Positions 5,909 through 6,092 of a DNA stretch of 6,092 nucleotides are shown in pieces (the first letter of the stretch is position 1; each line of letters starts with the position of its first letter). Below the pieces are notes generated by a model. That model worked only from the letters and a program-made list of their open reading frames with translations, was not told the origin of the DNA and did not search any database. The translations under genes were made by a program, and so were the position numbers. The stretch is from an uncultured Phenylobacterium sp. (GTDB taxonomy: Bacteria; Pseudomonadota; Alphaproteobacteria; Caulobacterales; Caulobacteraceae), in NCBI GenBank assembly GCA_945952175.1, contig CAMFHW010000268.1, forward strand, positions 1 through 6,092. The letters run 5' to 3'.

Positions 5909-6092
5909 GCGGTCGCGGCGGCCGGCTCTTGCGCCGGCCTGGCGGCGGCGATCAGCAGGACGGCGGCGGCGTAGAGCACCACGGCGACCACGCCCCAGCG
6001 CAGGGCGACCAGCGGCAGCGACTTCACCACGAAGGCGGCCAGCAGCACGGCCGGGATGCCGCCGATCGCGAGGCCCAGCACCACCCGCAGGT
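5905..6092 (-). CDS. TauE/SafE-like (TSUP) membrane transporter, C-terminal fragment
   Basis: Reading leftward from the right edge, 61 codons and a TAG stop (5907-5905) are open. The protein fragment has two hydrophobic segments: LRVVLGLAIGGIPAVLLAAFVV, a short KSLPLVALR turn, then WGVVAVVLYAAAVLLIAAA, ending in a short soluble Ala/Pro tail (ARPAQEPAAATA). The GGIPAVLLAAFVVKSLPL...LRW arrangement with a final helix is what I expect at the C-terminus of TSUP (TauE/SafE) permeases, which export or import sulfite, sulfoacetate or related small anions. The start and most of the protein lie outside the window. Its stop codon overlaps the last codons of the VWA gene by 4 bases in a convergent arrangement. 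Another small multi-pass membrane protein is possible; substrate cannot be inferred. Confidence 0.68.
   Translation of the reverse strand, partial: LRVVLGLAIGGIPAVLLAAFVVKSLPLVALRWGVVAVVLYAAAVLLIAAARPAQEPAAATA
5920..5939. terminator. GC-rich hairpin after the VWA gene (possible transcription barrier)
   Basis: GGCCGGC (5920-5926), a 6-base loop TCTTGC, and GCCGGCC (5933-5939) form a perfect 7-bp stem starting 11 bases after the VWA stop. No T-run follows on either strand, so it is not a standard intrinsic terminator. It lies within the coding sequence of the opposing membrane protein gene (the Ala/Arg/Pro tail), so the symmetry could come from GC-rich codons. With no intergenic space between these convergent genes, this is the only visible structure that could end the rightward transcript. 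Confidence 0.3.

Overview
The window is very GC-rich and densely packed, with short or overlapping gene junctions and GTG/TTG start codons. The gene set (a Cache-HAMP-GGDEF-EAL sensor, a CoxD/CoxE-like pair, a TauE/SafE-type membrane protein) fits a high-GC alphaproteobacterium, possibly a Caulobacter or Phenylobacterium relative. That placement is inference from composition and gene types; no rRNA or marker gene is present.

Layout: the left half (1-3408) is a leftward operon of three genes. In transcription order these are a small secreted cupredoxin of the type often labelled 'methylamine utilization protein' (2776-3408), a membrane-anchored c-di-GMP phosphodiesterase with a periplasmic Cache-like sensor and a degenerate GGDEF domain (425-2773), and the N-terminal part of an exported, probably outer-membrane, protein cut by the left edge (1-408). 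Junctions are 2 and 16 bases. A 171-base divergent intergenic region (3409-3579) separates this operon from a rightward pair: a MoxR/CoxD-type AAA+ ATPase (about 3580-4542) and a CoxE-like von Willebrand factor A protein (4547-5908). The last gene (5905-6092, leftward, cut by the right edge) encodes the C-terminal end of a TauE/SafE-like membrane protein. Its stop overlaps the VWA gene tail to tail by 4 bases.

How they may work together: the left operon looks like a cell-envelope signalling module in which a periplasmic copper protein, an outer-membrane protein and an inner-membrane Cache sensor control c-di-GMP breakdown. The MoxR and VWA proteins should act as a cytoplasmic ATPase/adaptor machine that remodels or metallates a client; no CO dehydrogenase structural gene is visible to be that client. 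The physical link between a copper-site protein and a CoxDE-like pair across one shared promoter region is suggestive but unproven. No tRNA, rRNA, CRISPR array, insertion sequence or origin was seen. The main non-coding features are a terminator-like hairpin just before the cupredoxin start and a GC-rich hairpin just after the VWA stop.
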